A stretch of DNA of 64,000 bases from Sphingomonas sp. LY29 (GTDB taxonomy: Bacteria; Pseudomonadota; Alphaproteobacteria; Sphingomonadales; Sphingomonadaceae), in NCBI RefSeq assembly GCF_035593985.1, contig NZ_CP141587.1:1116001-1180000 (forward strand). The letters run 5' to 3'. The notes under the pieces were generated by a model that searched no databases, was not told the origin of the DNA, and saw only the letters and a list, made by a program, of their open reading frames with translations. Shown here piece after piece: positions 36,530-44,911 of the stretch (within the stretch, counting starts at the first letter, position 1; every line of letters begins with the position of its first letter). The position numbers and the translations under genes were made by a program.

Positions 36530-37122
36530 TCGCCCGCCTCACCGGCATTCTCGCCGAAACCAGCGCCGACGGTGCCGTCCTCGACGTCGCCGGGGTCGGC
36601 TATGCCGTGCTGGCCTCGACCCGGACGCTCGACGCCATCGGCCCGATCGGCGGCGAGGTCATGCTGCTGACCGAATTGCAGGTGCGCGAGGATTCGATGA
36701 CGCTGTTCGCCTTCGGCTCGACCGGCGAGCGCGAGGCGTTCCGTCAGTTGACCAGCGTGCAGGGCGTCGGCGGCCGCGTCGCGCTGGCGATCCTGTCGGT
36801 GCTCGACCCTGCCGAACTAGCCGCTGCGGTCAGTCACGGGGACAAGGCGATGGTCGCCCGCGCCAACGGCGTCGGCCCCAAGCTGGCGATGCGGATCGTC
36901 AACGAACTCGCCGGCAAGATGGGCAGTCCCGCTCTCGCCGCCGTCGCCGGCGCCGCCCCACCACGCGGTACTACCGCACAGGACGCCCTCAGCGCGCTCG
37001 CCAACCTCGGCTTCAAGCCCGCCGAAGCCAGCGCCGCGGTCGCCGCCGCGGTCGCCGATCTTGGCGACGGGGCGACACTTGATAGCCTGGTCAGGCTAGC
37101 CCTAAGAAAAGCGGCGAAATAA
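36526..37122 (+). CDS. ruvA: Holliday junction DNA helicase subunit RuvA
   Basis: A 198-residue junction-binding protein. The N-terminal OB fold ([28 protein letters not shown]), the central tandem helix-hairpin-helix segments ([17 protein letters not shown] and [19 protein letters not shown]) and the C-terminal RuvB-contacting domain ([19 protein letters not shown]) are all present. It tetramerises on junctions and recruits RuvB. Unusually, two unrelated genes separate it from ruvB here. Confidence 0.96.
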   Translation: MIARLTGILAETSADGAVLDVAGVGYAVLASTRTLDAIGPIGGEVMLLTELQVREDSMTLFAFGSTGEREAFRQLTSVQGVGGRVALAILSVLDPAELAAAVSHGDKAMVARANGVGPKLAMRIVNELAGKMGSPALAAVAGAAPPRGTTAQDALSALANLGFKPAEASAAVAAAVADLGDGATLDSLVRLALRKAAK

Positions 37123-37140
37123 TCGGGACGGGGGTTGGGA

Positions 37141-37680
37141 ATGTCGAAAGGTCGTATTGCTTTGTGTGCGCTGTCGGCGGTCGCGCTGGCGTCGTGCTCG
37201 ATCGGGGTGAAGAAGACTCCCGGGATGAACCTCTACTCCGCCGGCGATTTCGCGAAGGCGATCCCGGTCCTCGAACAGGAAGTGAAAGACGGACAGGTGT
37301 CTGCACGCTACTCGCTCGGCCTTGCCTATCGCGACGGAACCGGGGTGACGCGCGATGCGGACAAGGCAGAAATCCTGCTTACCGGCGCAGCGATCGGCGG
37401 CGATCCGCGCGCCGTGTCCGCCATTCGCGCCATGCTGGAGCCGCCGCGGTGCGACAAGGACAAGCGCCTGCGCAGCCATTGGGGCGGGATCGGGCTGATG
37501 CATCGCAACCTGGTCACGGGGGTCGTCGAACTCAACTCGGCCCCTCCGGTCATGCTCCGGCAGATGGCCGAAATCTACGAGGAGCCTTGCGAAGGCCGTC
37601 CACGCCAGCCGCAGGCGGCGGCGGCCTTGAGAGGACTGTCGGGGGGTCCGCGGCGTGTCTGGATCTACGTTCCGGGCTGA
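37141..37680 (+). CDS. Sel1-repeat lipoprotein between ruvA and ruvB
   Basis: A 179-residue lipoprotein. Residues 1-20 form the signal with lipobox LASC, then a Sel1-like segment follows (GDFAKAIPVLEQEVKDGQVSARYSLGLAYRDGTGVTRDADKAEILLTGAA) with the typical A-x2-LG-x2-Y-x2-G-x-GV pattern, about residues 32-82. A cysteine pair (PPRCDKDK and EEPCEGRP) may form a disulfide. ATG at 37141 was chosen over TTG at 37135. It may share the ruv transcript, but its role is envelope-related and unknown. Confidence 0.75.
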   Translation: MSKGRIALCALSAVALASCSIGVKKTPGMNLYSAGDFAKAIPVLEQEVKDGQVSARYSLGLAYRDGTGVTRDADKAEILLTGAAIGGDPRAVSAIRAMLEPPRCDKDKRLRSHWGGIGLMHRNLVTGVVELNSAPPVMLRQMAEIYEEPCEGRPRQPQAAAALRGLSGGPRRVWIYVPG

Positions 37681-37687
37681 TGCGATC

Positions 37688-38080
37688 ATGACCGCCCACA
37701 CCGCCTCCTGCCGCTGCGGCCAACTCAGCGTGACCGCGACCGGCGAGCCGGTGCGCGTGTCGGTCTGTCATTGCCTTGACTGCAAGAAGCGCAGTGGCTC
37801 CGCCTTCGCGGCGCAGGTTCGCTTTTCCGCCGAGGCGGTCCTGGTCGAGGGCCAGTCGCGCGAATATCTGACCACCAACGACAAGGGCGTCACTCGCTTC
37901 CACTTCTGCCCCGAATGCGGAATGTCGCCCTTCTATCGTCACGACCATGCGCCGGAAACGATCGCCATCGCGATCGGCGCGCTCGACGACGCGTTCGCCT
38001 TCACGCCCGATTTCTCGGTGTGGGAAAATCGCAAGCACGATTGGGTTGCGATTTCGGGCGATAGCGTCGAGCACGACTGA
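37688..38080 (+). CDS. GFA (glutathione-dependent formaldehyde-activating) family protein
   Basis: A 130-residue zinc protein of the Gfa/CENP-V fold: [33 protein letters not shown] and [14 protein letters not shown] supply the paired zinc cysteines. The family name is historical; most members have no proven formaldehyde activity. ATG at 37688 begins the zinc-binding domain, eight bases after the lipoprotein gene, and its stop lies one base before ruvB. Confidence 0.88.
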   Translation: MTAHTASCRCGQLSVTATGEPVRVSVCHCLDCKKRSGSAFAAQVRFSAEAVLVEGQSREYLTTNDKGVTRFHFCPECGMSPFYRHDHAPETIAIAIGALDDAFAFTPDFSVWENRKHDWVAISGDSVEHD

Positions 38081-38081
38081 C

Positions 38082-39125
38082 ATGGCCACCGACCCGACCC
38101 GACTGACCACGCCCGAGCGCACCGCCGAGGATGCCGACGCGGCGCTGCGTCCGAAGAGCCTCGACGAGTTCGTCGGGCAGCAGGGCGCGCGCGAGAATCT
38201 GCGCATCTTCGTCAACGCCGCCCGCGCGCGCGGCGAGGCGCTCGACCATGTCCTGTTCTTCGGGCCGCCCGGCCTCGGCAAGACGACGCTCGCCGGAATT
38301 CTCGCGCGCGAGATGGGTGTCGGCTTTCGTGCCACCAGCGGCCCCGTGATCGCCAAGTCGGGCGACCTTGCCGCGCTGCTGACCAATCTTGAAGACGGCG
38401 ACGTCCTGTTCATCGACGAAATCCACCGCCTTAATCCGGCGGTCGAGGAAGTGCTCTATCCGGCGATGGAAGACCGAGCGCTCGACCTGATGATCGGCGA
38501 AGGCCCGTCGGCACGAAGCGTCCGGATCGACCTGCCGCGCTTCACCCTCGTCGGCGCCACTACCCGGCAGGGACTGCTGACCACCCCGCTGCGCGATCGC
38601 TTCGGGATTCCGATCCGCCTCAACTTCTACACTGTTGGCGAGCTAGAACTCGTCGTCAGCCGCGCCGCACGGTTGCTCAACGCACCGCTGTCGCGGGACG
38701 GCGCGCACGAGATTGCCCGCCGCAGCCGCGGCACCCCTCGAATTGCCGGCCGCCTGCTCCGCCGGGTGCGCGACTTCGCCCATGCCGCCGGTGCGGCCCA
38801 GATCGACGCCGAAGCCGCCGACCGCGCGCTTGGCCGCCTCGAGATCGACCAGCTTGGCCTCGATGCGATGGACCGCCGCTACCTGACGATGATCGCCGAC
38901 CTCTACGGCGGCGGCCCCGTCGGCATCGAGACCCTCGCGGCGGGACTCAGTGAGCCGCGCGACACGCTCGAAGACGTGGTCGAACCCTATCTCATCCAGC
39001 TCGGCCTGATCGCGCGCACTGCCCGTGGGCGCTGCCTCAACGGCCGCGGCTACAGTCACCTCGGCCTCAACCCGCCCCCCGGCGCGCAGACCGGCCTGTT
39101 CGATGTTGGAGATCCCGCCAAATGA
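38082..39125 (+). CDS. ruvB: Holliday junction branch migration ATPase RuvB
   Basis: AAA+ motor of 347 residues. Walker A is [13 protein letters not shown] (about 62-74), Walker B is [10 protein letters not shown], sensor 1 is [20 protein letters not shown] with the arginine finger, and sensor 2 is [18 protein letters not shown]; the winged-helix domain ([28 protein letters not shown]) completes it. The start at 38082 is set by the family N-terminus. The stop overlaps the DUF3089 gene by ATGA. Confidence 0.96.
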   Translation: MATDPTRLTTPERTAEDADAALRPKSLDEFVGQQGARENLRIFVNAARARGEALDHVLFFGPPGLGKTTLAGILAREMGVGFRATSGPVIAKSGDLAALLTNLEDGDVLFIDEIHRLNPAVEEVLYPAMEDRALDLMIGEGPSARSVRIDLPRFTLVGATTRQGLLTTPLRDRFGIPIRLNFYTVGELELVVSRAARLLNAPLSRDGAHEIARRSRGTPRIAGRLLRRVRDFAHAAGAAQIDAEAADRALGRLEIDQLGLDAMDRRYLTMIADLYGGGPVGIETLAAGLSEPRDTLEDVVEPYLIQLGLIARTARGRCLNGRGYSHLGLNPPPGAQTGLFDVGDPAK

Positions 39126-40321
39126 TCCGTCCGTTCGTCCTTGCCCTTGCCCTTGCCCTTGCCCTTGCCCTTGCCCTTGCCGCCCTGATCGAGACGCCCG
39201 CCTCGGCGCAACCCGCCGCCGCCCCGGCCGCGACCGATTATGACCGTCCCGGCAACTGGCTGTGCCTGCCCGGCCGCACCGACCCCTGCGCCGTCACCGT
39301 CAAGGCGACCGAGCTCAACCCGTCGGGCTATGGCAAGCCGCTGATCACTGGCCCGTCGCGCGACGCCGACGTCGATTGTTTCATCGTCTATCCGACCGTC
39401 AGCCGCGATCAGGGAATGAACAGCGACCTCACCCCGGGCGACGGCGAGGAGCGCGCCTCGATCGTCAGCCAGTTCGCCCGCTTCGCCAGCGGCTGCCGAA
39501 CCTTTGCGCCGATGTATCGTTCGATGACGCTTGGCGCGGTGACCGCCGCCGCCGCTGGCGCCAACGTCGCCGGTCCGGCGATGCTTGCCTACGGCGACGT
39601 CGCCGCCGCGTGGCGCACCTATCTTTCCAAATATAACGAGGGCCGCCCGTTCGTCCTGATCGGCCACAGCCAGGGCTCGCTGATGCTCCAACAGCTGATC
39701 GCGCGCGAAATCGAGGGTAAGCCCGCCGCGAAGCAGATGCGCCTCGCGATCATTCCGGGCTTCAACGTCATGGTCCCGCAGGGCAAGCTGGTCGGCGGCA
39801 CGTTCAAGTCGACCCCGCTGTGCAGCCGCGCGATGCAGACCGGCTGCGTGATGAGCTGGGTCAGCTATCGCGAGCGCAACGCGCCCCCCGCCGGTGCGAT
39901 TTTCGGGATCGCCGACAAGCCGGGGATGACCGTCGGCTGCGTCAACCCGGGCAAGCCCGGCGCGACCGGCTGGGTCCCTCTCGAATCCTACTGGAACACG
40001 CGCTCGACCCTGCCCGTCCCCGGCGGCCCGATCACCTGGTCGAGCGAGGGTGCCCCGCCCACCCCATTCGTCCGCACGCAAGGCCTCGTCTCGGCACGCT
40101 GCGTCAACGACGGCCCGCGCGGCTATCTGTCGATCCGCACCAACGCCGATCCCGCCGACAAGCGCACCGATCGCATCGGCGGCGAGGTCGGCGCGCTCGG
40201 CTTCTTCATTCCCGGTTGGGGCATGCACCTGATCGACATCAGCGCGGCGCAGGGCAACCTCGCCCGCCATGTCGAGGCACTCAATCTTCGAGCCAGAACA
40301 ACTCTTCAACCGGCTCGGTAA
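39122..40321 (+). CDS. DUF3089 secreted alpha/beta hydrolase
   Basis: A 399-residue protein with an extreme signal peptide (MIRPFV, then seven Leu-Ala repeats, then [10 protein letters not shown]). The mature part is the DUF3089 domain, an alpha/beta hydrolase relative: [34 protein letters not shown] and the nucleophile elbow IGHSQGSL with Ser183. The substrate is unknown. It overlaps ruvB by ATGA and the convergent XRE gene by 41 bases at its end. Confidence 0.85.
   Translation: MIRPFVLALALALALALALAALIETPASAQPAAAPAATDYDRPGNWLCLPGRTDPCAVTVKATELNPSGYGKPLITGPSRDADVDCFIVYPTVSRDQGMNSDLTPGDGEERASIVSQFARFASGCRTFAPMYRSMTLGAVTAAAAGANVAGPAMLAYGDVAAAWRTYLSKYNEGRPFVLIGHSQGSLMLQQLIAREIEGKPAAKQMRLAIIPGFNVMVPQGKLVGGTFKSTPLCSRAMQTGCVMSWVSYRERNAPPAGAIFGIADKPGMTVGCVNPGKPGATGWVPLESYWNTRSTLPVPGGPITWSSEGAPPTPFVRTQGLVSARCVNDGPRGYLSIRTNADPADKRTDRIGGEVGALGFFIPGWGMHLIDISAAQGNLARHVEALNLRARTTLQPAR
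39140..39181 (+). repeat. Seven tandem CTTGCC hexamers inside a signal peptide
   Basis: Seven perfect CTTGCC copies in frame, encoding (Leu-Ala)7, the hydrophobic core of the DUF3089 signal peptide. Because the unit is six bases, slippage changes the core by two residues per unit without shifting the frame. This is the only tandem microsatellite of this purity noticed in the window. Confidence 0.95.
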
Positions 40322-40481
40322 GCACCGCCGCAATTCGAAGCGCCAGCACGGTCGAGGGAACGAAAACGCCGTTCTCGACCGTATTGATCGTTTTCCGAGA
40401 GACGGCACAATGATCGGCCAGTTCAGCTTGGGTCAGCCCAAGCTGCGTACGCCTGTCCTTGATTCGATTGACGAGCCTCAC
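40281..40481 (-). CDS. XRE-family helix-turn-helix regulator
   Basis: A 66-residue single-domain Cro/CI-type regulator: [62 protein letters not shown], with the recognition helix around SRKTINTVE. Proteins of this compact type are usually paired with a small multi-pass membrane protein, as here: the membrane gene's stop overlaps this start. Tandem palindromes upstream of the pair are the likely autoregulatory operators. Base composition is a little lower in GC than the neighbours. Confidence 0.9.
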   Translation of the reverse strand: MRLVNRIKDRRTQLGLTQAELADHCAVSRKTINTVENGVFVPSTVLALRIAAVLTEPVEELFWLED

Positions 40482-40936
40482 GCGTCGTCGTCCGCCACCC
40501 CTCGATTGAGCCAGGCGTAACGCAGACCCGCCGTCAGCATGCCACCGTTGACCAGAATGAATATCAATTTGGGTCCGTCAAAGGTGATCCACCGGTCAGC
40601 CACAATCATGCCGACGCCCAATGTGGCAACTGCTGCCAACCCCCAGCGCGACGCCTCTCCGCTGATGGCGCGATGCCATTCGTCGTTGAGGATCGCGTTC
40701 TCGCGCTCACCGAGCCATCGAACCTTCCAGGCGCTCAAATATACGAATTCCACCAGTATCAGGAATGCCCAGGCGACGATGCCGAGATAAGCGGTGAACG
40801 GCGATCCGCCCTCGCGAAAGATCAACGACGCCTGCTGGAAGAACAACAGCGGCAGAAACCAGGCGTTCATTCCCCGCATCTGCTCGATATCTTCGGCACT
40901 CGGCTGATCGAATGTTGCCTTGCTGCGATAGGCCAT
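40478..40936 (-). CDS. Four-helix membrane protein paired with an XRE regulator
   Basis: A 152-residue protein with helices at about 25-38, 47-68, 97-117 and 123-142, and a cytoplasmic loop containing KVRWLGERENAILNDEWHRAISGEASRW. It overlaps the XRE gene by ATGA and is transcribed first. The arrangement resembles the widespread pairs of a short HTH protein and a DUF2178/DUF3796-like membrane protein whose function is not known. The ATG follows AAGGGGGG. Confidence 0.75.
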   Translation of the reverse strand: MAYRSKATFDQPSAEDIEQMRGMNAWFLPLLFFQQASLIFREGGSPFTAYLGIVAWAFLILVEFVYLSAWKVRWLGERENAILNDEWHRAISGEASRWGLAAVATLGVGMIVADRWITFDGPKLIFILVNGGMLTAGLRYAWLNRGVADDDA

Positions 40937-40952
40937 GAATGCCCCCCTTTTT

Positions 40953-40968
40953 GTAACCTTGAGGTTAC
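40953..40968. promoter_or_regulatory. Operator-like palindrome 1 of the XRE pair
   Basis: A perfect 16-base palindrome with arms GTAACCT/AGGTTAC around TG, lying just after the candidate -10 element of the minus-strand promoter. It is a likely binding site for the XRE regulator. Confidence 0.7.
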
Positions 40969-40997
40969 GTGTAACCTTGACGTTACATGGAAGTCAA
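40969..40997 (-). promoter_or_regulatory. Candidate promoter of the XRE/membrane-protein pair
   Basis: On the minus strand TTGACT (40992-40997) is a good -35 element and TTACAC (40969-40974) 17 bases away is a weak -10 element. Palindrome 2 fills the spacer and palindrome 1 covers the expected transcription start, the layout of an autorepressed promoter. Confidence 0.45.
40971..40986. promoter_or_regulatory. Operator-like palindrome 2 of the XRE pair
   Basis: Second copy of the palindrome, arms GTAAC/GTTAC in the sequence GTAACCTTGACGTTAC, differing from copy 1 at one base and placed 18 bases from it. Together they form a tandem operator. Confidence 0.7.
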
Positions 40998-41070
40998 TTG
41001 TCAGTTTGAAGGCTCGGCTGGGCGACGCAGGGTTGCGGCGCACCATTCATGCTCGCTAAGGCGGGCCGCA

Positions 41071-41529
41071 ATGGAGCCATCTCCCTTCGACAAGCCGTAT
41101 CGCGGCGGGTTCGTAGGGTCGGAGCACCGCTTCGCCCTGACCGTCTTCTACGAAGACACCGACACCGCCGGGATCGTCTATCACGCCAACTACCTCCGCT
41201 TTTTCGAGCGGGCGCGGTCGGACATGCTGCGCGTGGCGGGCATCGACCAGCGCGCGGCGATCGAGGACGGCATCGGCACCTACGCCGTCAGCGAAATGGC
41301 GATCAAATGGCGCCGCCCCGCAAAGCTCGACGACGACTTGCTGATCCTCAGCCGGGTCACGCAAGTGCGCGCCGCATCCTGCGCCATTCATCAACGAGTC
41401 ATGCGCGGAAACGAACTCTTGGCCGAGGCCGAGGTCGTCGCCGCGCTGCTGAGCCCGGAGGGTCGGCCGCGGCGTCAGCCGGCCGAGTGGGTGGACATCT
41501 TCAAACGCCTGGAAACCAAAGGGGAATAA
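41071..41529 (+). CDS. ybgC: Tol-Pal-associated acyl-CoA thioesterase
   Basis: A 152-residue hotdog-fold thioesterase. The active-site segment VFYEDTDTAGIVYHANYLRFFERARSDML, with the catalytic Asp in DTDTAG, identifies YbgC. It is the first gene of ybgC-tolQRAB-pal and acts on acyl-CoA or acyl-ACP at the inner membrane. ATG at 41071 begins the family N-terminus; in-frame sequence up to 40987 is not protein-like. The stop overlaps tolQ by one base (TAATG). Confidence 0.94.
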   Translation: MEPSPFDKPYRGGFVGSEHRFALTVFYEDTDTAGIVYHANYLRFFERARSDMLRVAGIDQRAAIEDGIGTYAVSEMAIKWRRPAKLDDDLLILSRVTQVRAASCAIHQRVMRGNELLAEAEVVAALLSPEGRPRRQPAEWVDIFKRLETKGE

Positions 41530-42230
41530 TGCCCGCGCTGCAGACAACCGCCGACTTGATGTCGCCGCTCCACCTTTTCGCGCAAGCCGACATCGTCGTG
41601 AAACTGGTGATGGTCGGCTTGCTCGCCGCCAGCGTGTGGACGTGGGCGATCATCTTCACCCACGCCATCCGGCTGAAGCGCATCAATCGCCAGACCGAGG
41701 CCTATGAGCGCGATTTCTGGGCGGCGAGCGATATCGACGCCTTCCACGCCAAGCGCGGCGAGGAAAAGCTGCCGACCGCAAGCGTCATGTCGGCCGCGCT
41801 CGACGAATGGCGCCGCTCGACCCGCGGCGTGGTGGTGGACCGCGCCGGCACCCGCGAACGCCTCGCCAGCCGGATGAACGCCGCCGTCGCTGCCGAGCTC
41901 GAGCGGCTCGGCGACCGGCTCAACATCCTTGCCACCGTCGGATCGGTCGCGCCGTTCGTCGGGCTGTTCGGAACGGTGTGGGGCATCATGCGCAGCTTCA
42001 CCGCGATCGCGGGCGCCAATAACACCAGCCTGGCGGTCGTTGCGCCGGGCATTGCCGAGGCGCTGTTCGCCACCGCGATCGGGCTGTTTGCCGCCATTCC
42101 TGCGGTCATCGCCTACAACCGCCTGACGCATGGCCTCGACCGGCTCGAAGCGCGTCTCGGCCGCTTCGCCGATCGCTTTCACGCAACGCTGAGCCGCGAG
42201 CTCGAGGTCGAAGTCGGCGGCGGTCACTGA
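41529..42230 (+). CDS. tolQ: Tol-Pal proton channel subunit TolQ
   Basis: A 233-residue MotA/ExbB-family protein with three helices (about 18-40, 130-155 and 165-190). The conserved core TVGSVAPFVGLFGTVWGIMRSFTAIA and VAPGIAEALFATAIGLFAAIPAVIAYN is complete. TolQ and TolR form the channel that energises TolA for outer-membrane constriction. It overlaps tolR by one base. Confidence 0.96.
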   Translation: MPALQTTADLMSPLHLFAQADIVVKLVMVGLLAASVWTWAIIFTHAIRLKRINRQTEAYERDFWAASDIDAFHAKRGEEKLPTASVMSAALDEWRRSTRGVVVDRAGTRERLASRMNAAVAAELERLGDRLNILATVGSVAPFVGLFGTVWGIMRSFTAIAGANNTSLAVVAPGIAEALFATAIGLFAAIPAVIAYNRLTHGLDRLEARLGRFADRFHATLSRELEVEVGGGH

Positions 42231-42670
42231 TGGGCGCTAGCCTTCCTTCGTCGGGACGCCGCCGCGGCCGCCGCGCGCCGATGGCGGAGATCAACGTCAC
42301 GCCGCTGGTCGACGTCATGCTGGTGCTGCTGATTATTTTCATGGTCACCGCGCCGCTGCTGGTCGCGGGCGTGCCGATCGACCTGCCCGAAAGCCGCGCC
42401 GGCGCGCTCGACCAGCAAGCCGAGCCGGTGCAGGTCGCAATCGACGGGACGGGCGCGATCACGGTCGACGACGTTCCGGTCGCCGAGGCCGCGTTGGCTG
42501 CCAAGCTGATGGAAATCGCCGCGCAGCCCGCGCCCGCCGAGGGACGGCGCATCTACCTGCGCGCCGACCGCGGGCTGGATTATGGGCGCGTGATGCGGGT
42601 GATGGGCGAACTCAACCGCGCCGGCCTCAACCGCGTCGCGCTGGTCTCGGTCGGGGGAGAGGGCCAATAG
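42230..42670 (+). CDS. tolR: Tol-Pal proton channel subunit TolR
   Basis: A 146-residue ExbD/TolR protein: a basic cytoplasmic tail, then MAEINVTPLVDVMLVLLIIFMVTAPLL with the protonatable Asp of the single transmembrane helix, then the periplasmic domain (VAIDGTGAITVDDVPVAEAAL; RIYLRADRGLDYGRVMRVMGEL). Its stop TAG overlaps the apparent ATA start of tolA. Confidence 0.96.
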   Translation: MGASLPSSGRRRGRRAPMAEINVTPLVDVMLVLLIIFMVTAPLLVAGVPIDLPESRAGALDQQAEPVQVAIDGTGAITVDDVPVAEAALAAKLMEIAAQPAPAEGRRIYLRADRGLDYGRVMRVMGELNRAGLNRVALVSVGGEGQ

Positions 42671-43551
42671 CCATCGACCGGGCAGAGCTTGCCGGGACCG
42701 GGGCGGCGCTGGCGTTTCACGTCGCGCTGGTCGCCGCCCTGTCGCTCAGCCTGGCCAGCGTCGACACGCCGCCCGAGCCGCCGTCGATGGATGTCGAACT
42801 GGTCGAGGAAGTCGGCCTGACCGCCGCGGCGCCGACCCCGATCGCCGAGCCGCCTCCTGCTTCGCAAGCGCCCGAAATGGGCGAGGACGAGCCGGTCGCA
42901 CCCGCGCCCGCCCCGGTCGACCCCGCCCCGCCCCTGCCGCGCGAGGTGCCGATCCCGACCCCGCGACCGCCCGAGCAGGCAGCGCCAAAACCCACGCCCC
43001 GCCCTGTCCCCGCGAAGCCCGCGCCTCGCCCGACGCCCGCCAAGCCCGCCCCTGCAAAGCCGGCGCCGGCGAAGGCGGCTCCGGCCAAGGCGGCGCCTGC
43101 AAAGCCTGCGCCCGCCAAGGCTGCACCCCGCGTGTCGCGGCTTGGCGATGACTTCCTCAAGGGCATCTCCGAAGCCCCGTCGCGCCCTTCGCGGTCCGAA
43201 GCTCGCCCCTCGGCCGCGCGCTTCGACGCCGCTGCGAAGGCCGACGTCGCATCGGCTATCGCCGCGCAGATCCGCCCGTGCGCCGAGCAGCAGCGCGACC
43301 TCGGCCCCGGCGCCAACCGCATCCGCGTCGTCCTCAACCTTCGCCTGTTTCCCAACGGCCGCCTCAAGGGCACCCCGACCATCGTCCGCACTAGCGGCGT
43401 CGACGACGAGAACGGGCAGTATGAAAAGCTCGTCGCCGACCAGGCGATCGCCAGCTACCGCCAATGCGCGCCGCTACGGCTCCCCGCCGACCTCTACAAT
43501 ACGCCCAGCGGCGGGTGGGCGAACATCAACATGACCTACCGAGTCCCATGA
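42667..43551 (+). CDS. tolA: Tol-Pal protein TolA with a non-canonical start
   Basis: Bridges inner and outer membrane in the Tol-Pal system. About 295 residues: a transmembrane helix (GAALAFHVALVAALSLSLAS), MDVELVEEVGL, a long Pro/Ala/Lys linker (about 60-150) and a C-terminal domain (LRVVLNLRLFPNGRLKGTPT region). No ATG, GTG or TTG is in frame upstream of the helix; the first ATG (42787) lies after it. ATA at 42667, overlapping the tolR stop as ATAG, and ATC at 42673 (aligning with the MDRAE-type family start) are the candidates. GGGGGAG lies seven bases before ATA. Confidence 0.8.
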   Translation: MAIDRAELAGTGAALAFHVALVAALSLSLASVDTPPEPPSMDVELVEEVGLTAAAPTPIAEPPPASQAPEMGEDEPVAPAPAPVDPAPPLPREVPIPTPRPPEQAAPKPTPRPVPAKPAPRPTPAKPAPAKPAPAKAAPAKAAPAKPAPAKAAPRVSRLGDDFLKGISEAPSRPSRSEARPSAARFDAAAKADVASAIAAQIRPCAEQQRDLGPGANRIRVVLNLRLFPNGRLKGTPTIVRTSGVDDENGQYEKLVADQAIASYRQCAPLRLPADLYNTPSGGWANINMTYRVP

Positions 43552-43562
43552 GGAGTGCCCCG

Positions 43563-44879
43563 ATGAGCATCCGCCTGTTCGCCCTGCTGACCCTGCTCGC
43601 GCCGATGCCGGCGCTGGCGCAGGAAGAGCCGCCCCCCGTCGAGGTCGAGATCGTCGGCGGCGGCGTGAAGGGCAATGTCACCATCGCCATTCCCGCCTTC
43701 CCCAGCCAGGCGGGTCCCGGCGACGGCGTCGGGCGCCAGATCGCCGAAGTGATCAGCGCCGATTTGCGCTCGACCGGGCTGTTCACGCCGCTCGGACCCA
43801 ACGGCGTCGCCACCTACGGCGCATCGCAGGCGGCGACCCCGGCCTATCCGACGTGGCGCGCGGCGGGCGCTTCCGCACTCGTGTCCGGCTATGTGGAGAG
43901 CGGCGCCGGCGGTCGGCTGACGCTCGCCTGCTATCTGTTCGACGTGACCGCGGGCCGCGAGCTTGCGCGGCAGGGCTTCGCGGTCAACGCTGGCGACTGG
44001 CGCCGCGCCGCGCACAAGTGCGCCGACCTTGTCTATTCGCGTCTGTCGGGTGAACAGCCGTTCCTCGATACGCGCGTCGTCTATGTCGCCGAAACCGGTC
44101 CGAAGAATGCGCGCGTAAAGCGGATCGCGATCATGGACAGCGACGGATCCAACCATCGCTACCTGACGCCCGGGCAGGCGACCGTGCTGACCCCGCGCTT
44201 CAGCCCGCGCGGCGACAAGCTGGTCTACATGAGCTATCAGGGCCGCCGTCCGCGCGTCTACGTGATGGACATGGCCAGCGGCTCGACCCGCCTGCTCGTC
44301 CCCGGCACCGCCTTCACCTTCGCCCCGCGCTTTTCGCCTGACGGCAACCGCATCGTCTTTTCGATGGCTAGCGGCGGCAATACCGACATTTATGTCGTAG
44401 GCGCTAATGGCGGCACTCCGCAGCGTCTGACATCGACCCCGGGCGCCGACACCGCGCCCAGCTTCTCGCCCGACGGTCGGCGCATCACGTTCGAAAGCGA
44501 CCGATCGGGCAGCCAGCAAATCTACGTCATGAACGACGACGGGTCGGGCCAGCGCCGGATCAGCTTCGGCGGCGGCGCCTTCGCCACCCCGGTGTGGAGC
44601 CCGCGCGGCGACCTGATCGCCTTCACCAAGATCGGTGGCGGCGCTTTTCGTGTCGGCGTGATGAATTCGTCGGGCAGCGGCGAACGCCTGCTGACCAACG
44701 CGTGGCAGGACGAGGGGCCGAGCTGGGCCCCCAACGGCCAGTTCGTCATGTTCCACCGCACCGCACAGGGGTCGGGCAACGCGACCCTCTACTCGGTCAG
44801 CATCAATGGCGGACAGCCACGCCGAATGCCGACCCCCGTCGGCGGATCCGATCCCAGCTGGTCGCCGCTCAACGATTGA
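43563..44879 (+). CDS. tolB: Tol-Pal periplasmic beta-propeller TolB
   Basis: A 438-residue periplasmic protein. The signal peptide is about 1-19 (ALLTLLAPMPALAQ). The N-terminal domain (IPAFPSQAGPGDGVGRQIAEVISADLRSTGLF) is followed by repeated WD40-like blades of the type TPRFSPRGDKLVY, APRFSPDGNRIVF, APSFSPDGRRITF and TPVWSPRGDLIAF. It docks Pal and TolA. ATG at 43563 was preferred over 43548 because GAGGAG is seven bases upstream. Confidence 0.95.
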   Translation: MSIRLFALLTLLAPMPALAQEEPPPVEVEIVGGGVKGNVTIAIPAFPSQAGPGDGVGRQIAEVISADLRSTGLFTPLGPNGVATYGASQAATPAYPTWRAAGASALVSGYVESGAGGRLTLACYLFDVTAGRELARQGFAVNAGDWRRAAHKCADLVYSRLSGEQPFLDTRVVYVAETGPKNARVKRIAIMDSDGSNHRYLTPGQATVLTPRFSPRGDKLVYMSYQGRRPRVYVMDMASGSTRLLVPGTAFTFAPRFSPDGNRIVFSMASGGNTDIYVVGANGGTPQRLTSTPGADTAPSFSPDGRRITFESDRSGSQQIYVMNDDGSGQRRISFGGGAFATPVWSPRGDLIAFTKIGGGAFRVGVMNSSGSGERLLTNAWQDEGPSWAPNGQFVMFHRTAQGSGNATLYSVSINGGQPRRMPTPVGGSDPSWSPLND

Positions 44880-44911
44880 GCCGCCGGCAACCCATTTGAA
44901 GGAGTGACATC

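Noticed and set aside
42787..42790. ATG at 42787 as the tolA start
   Set aside because: It lies after the transmembrane helix that TolA needs, and no ribosome site precedes it.
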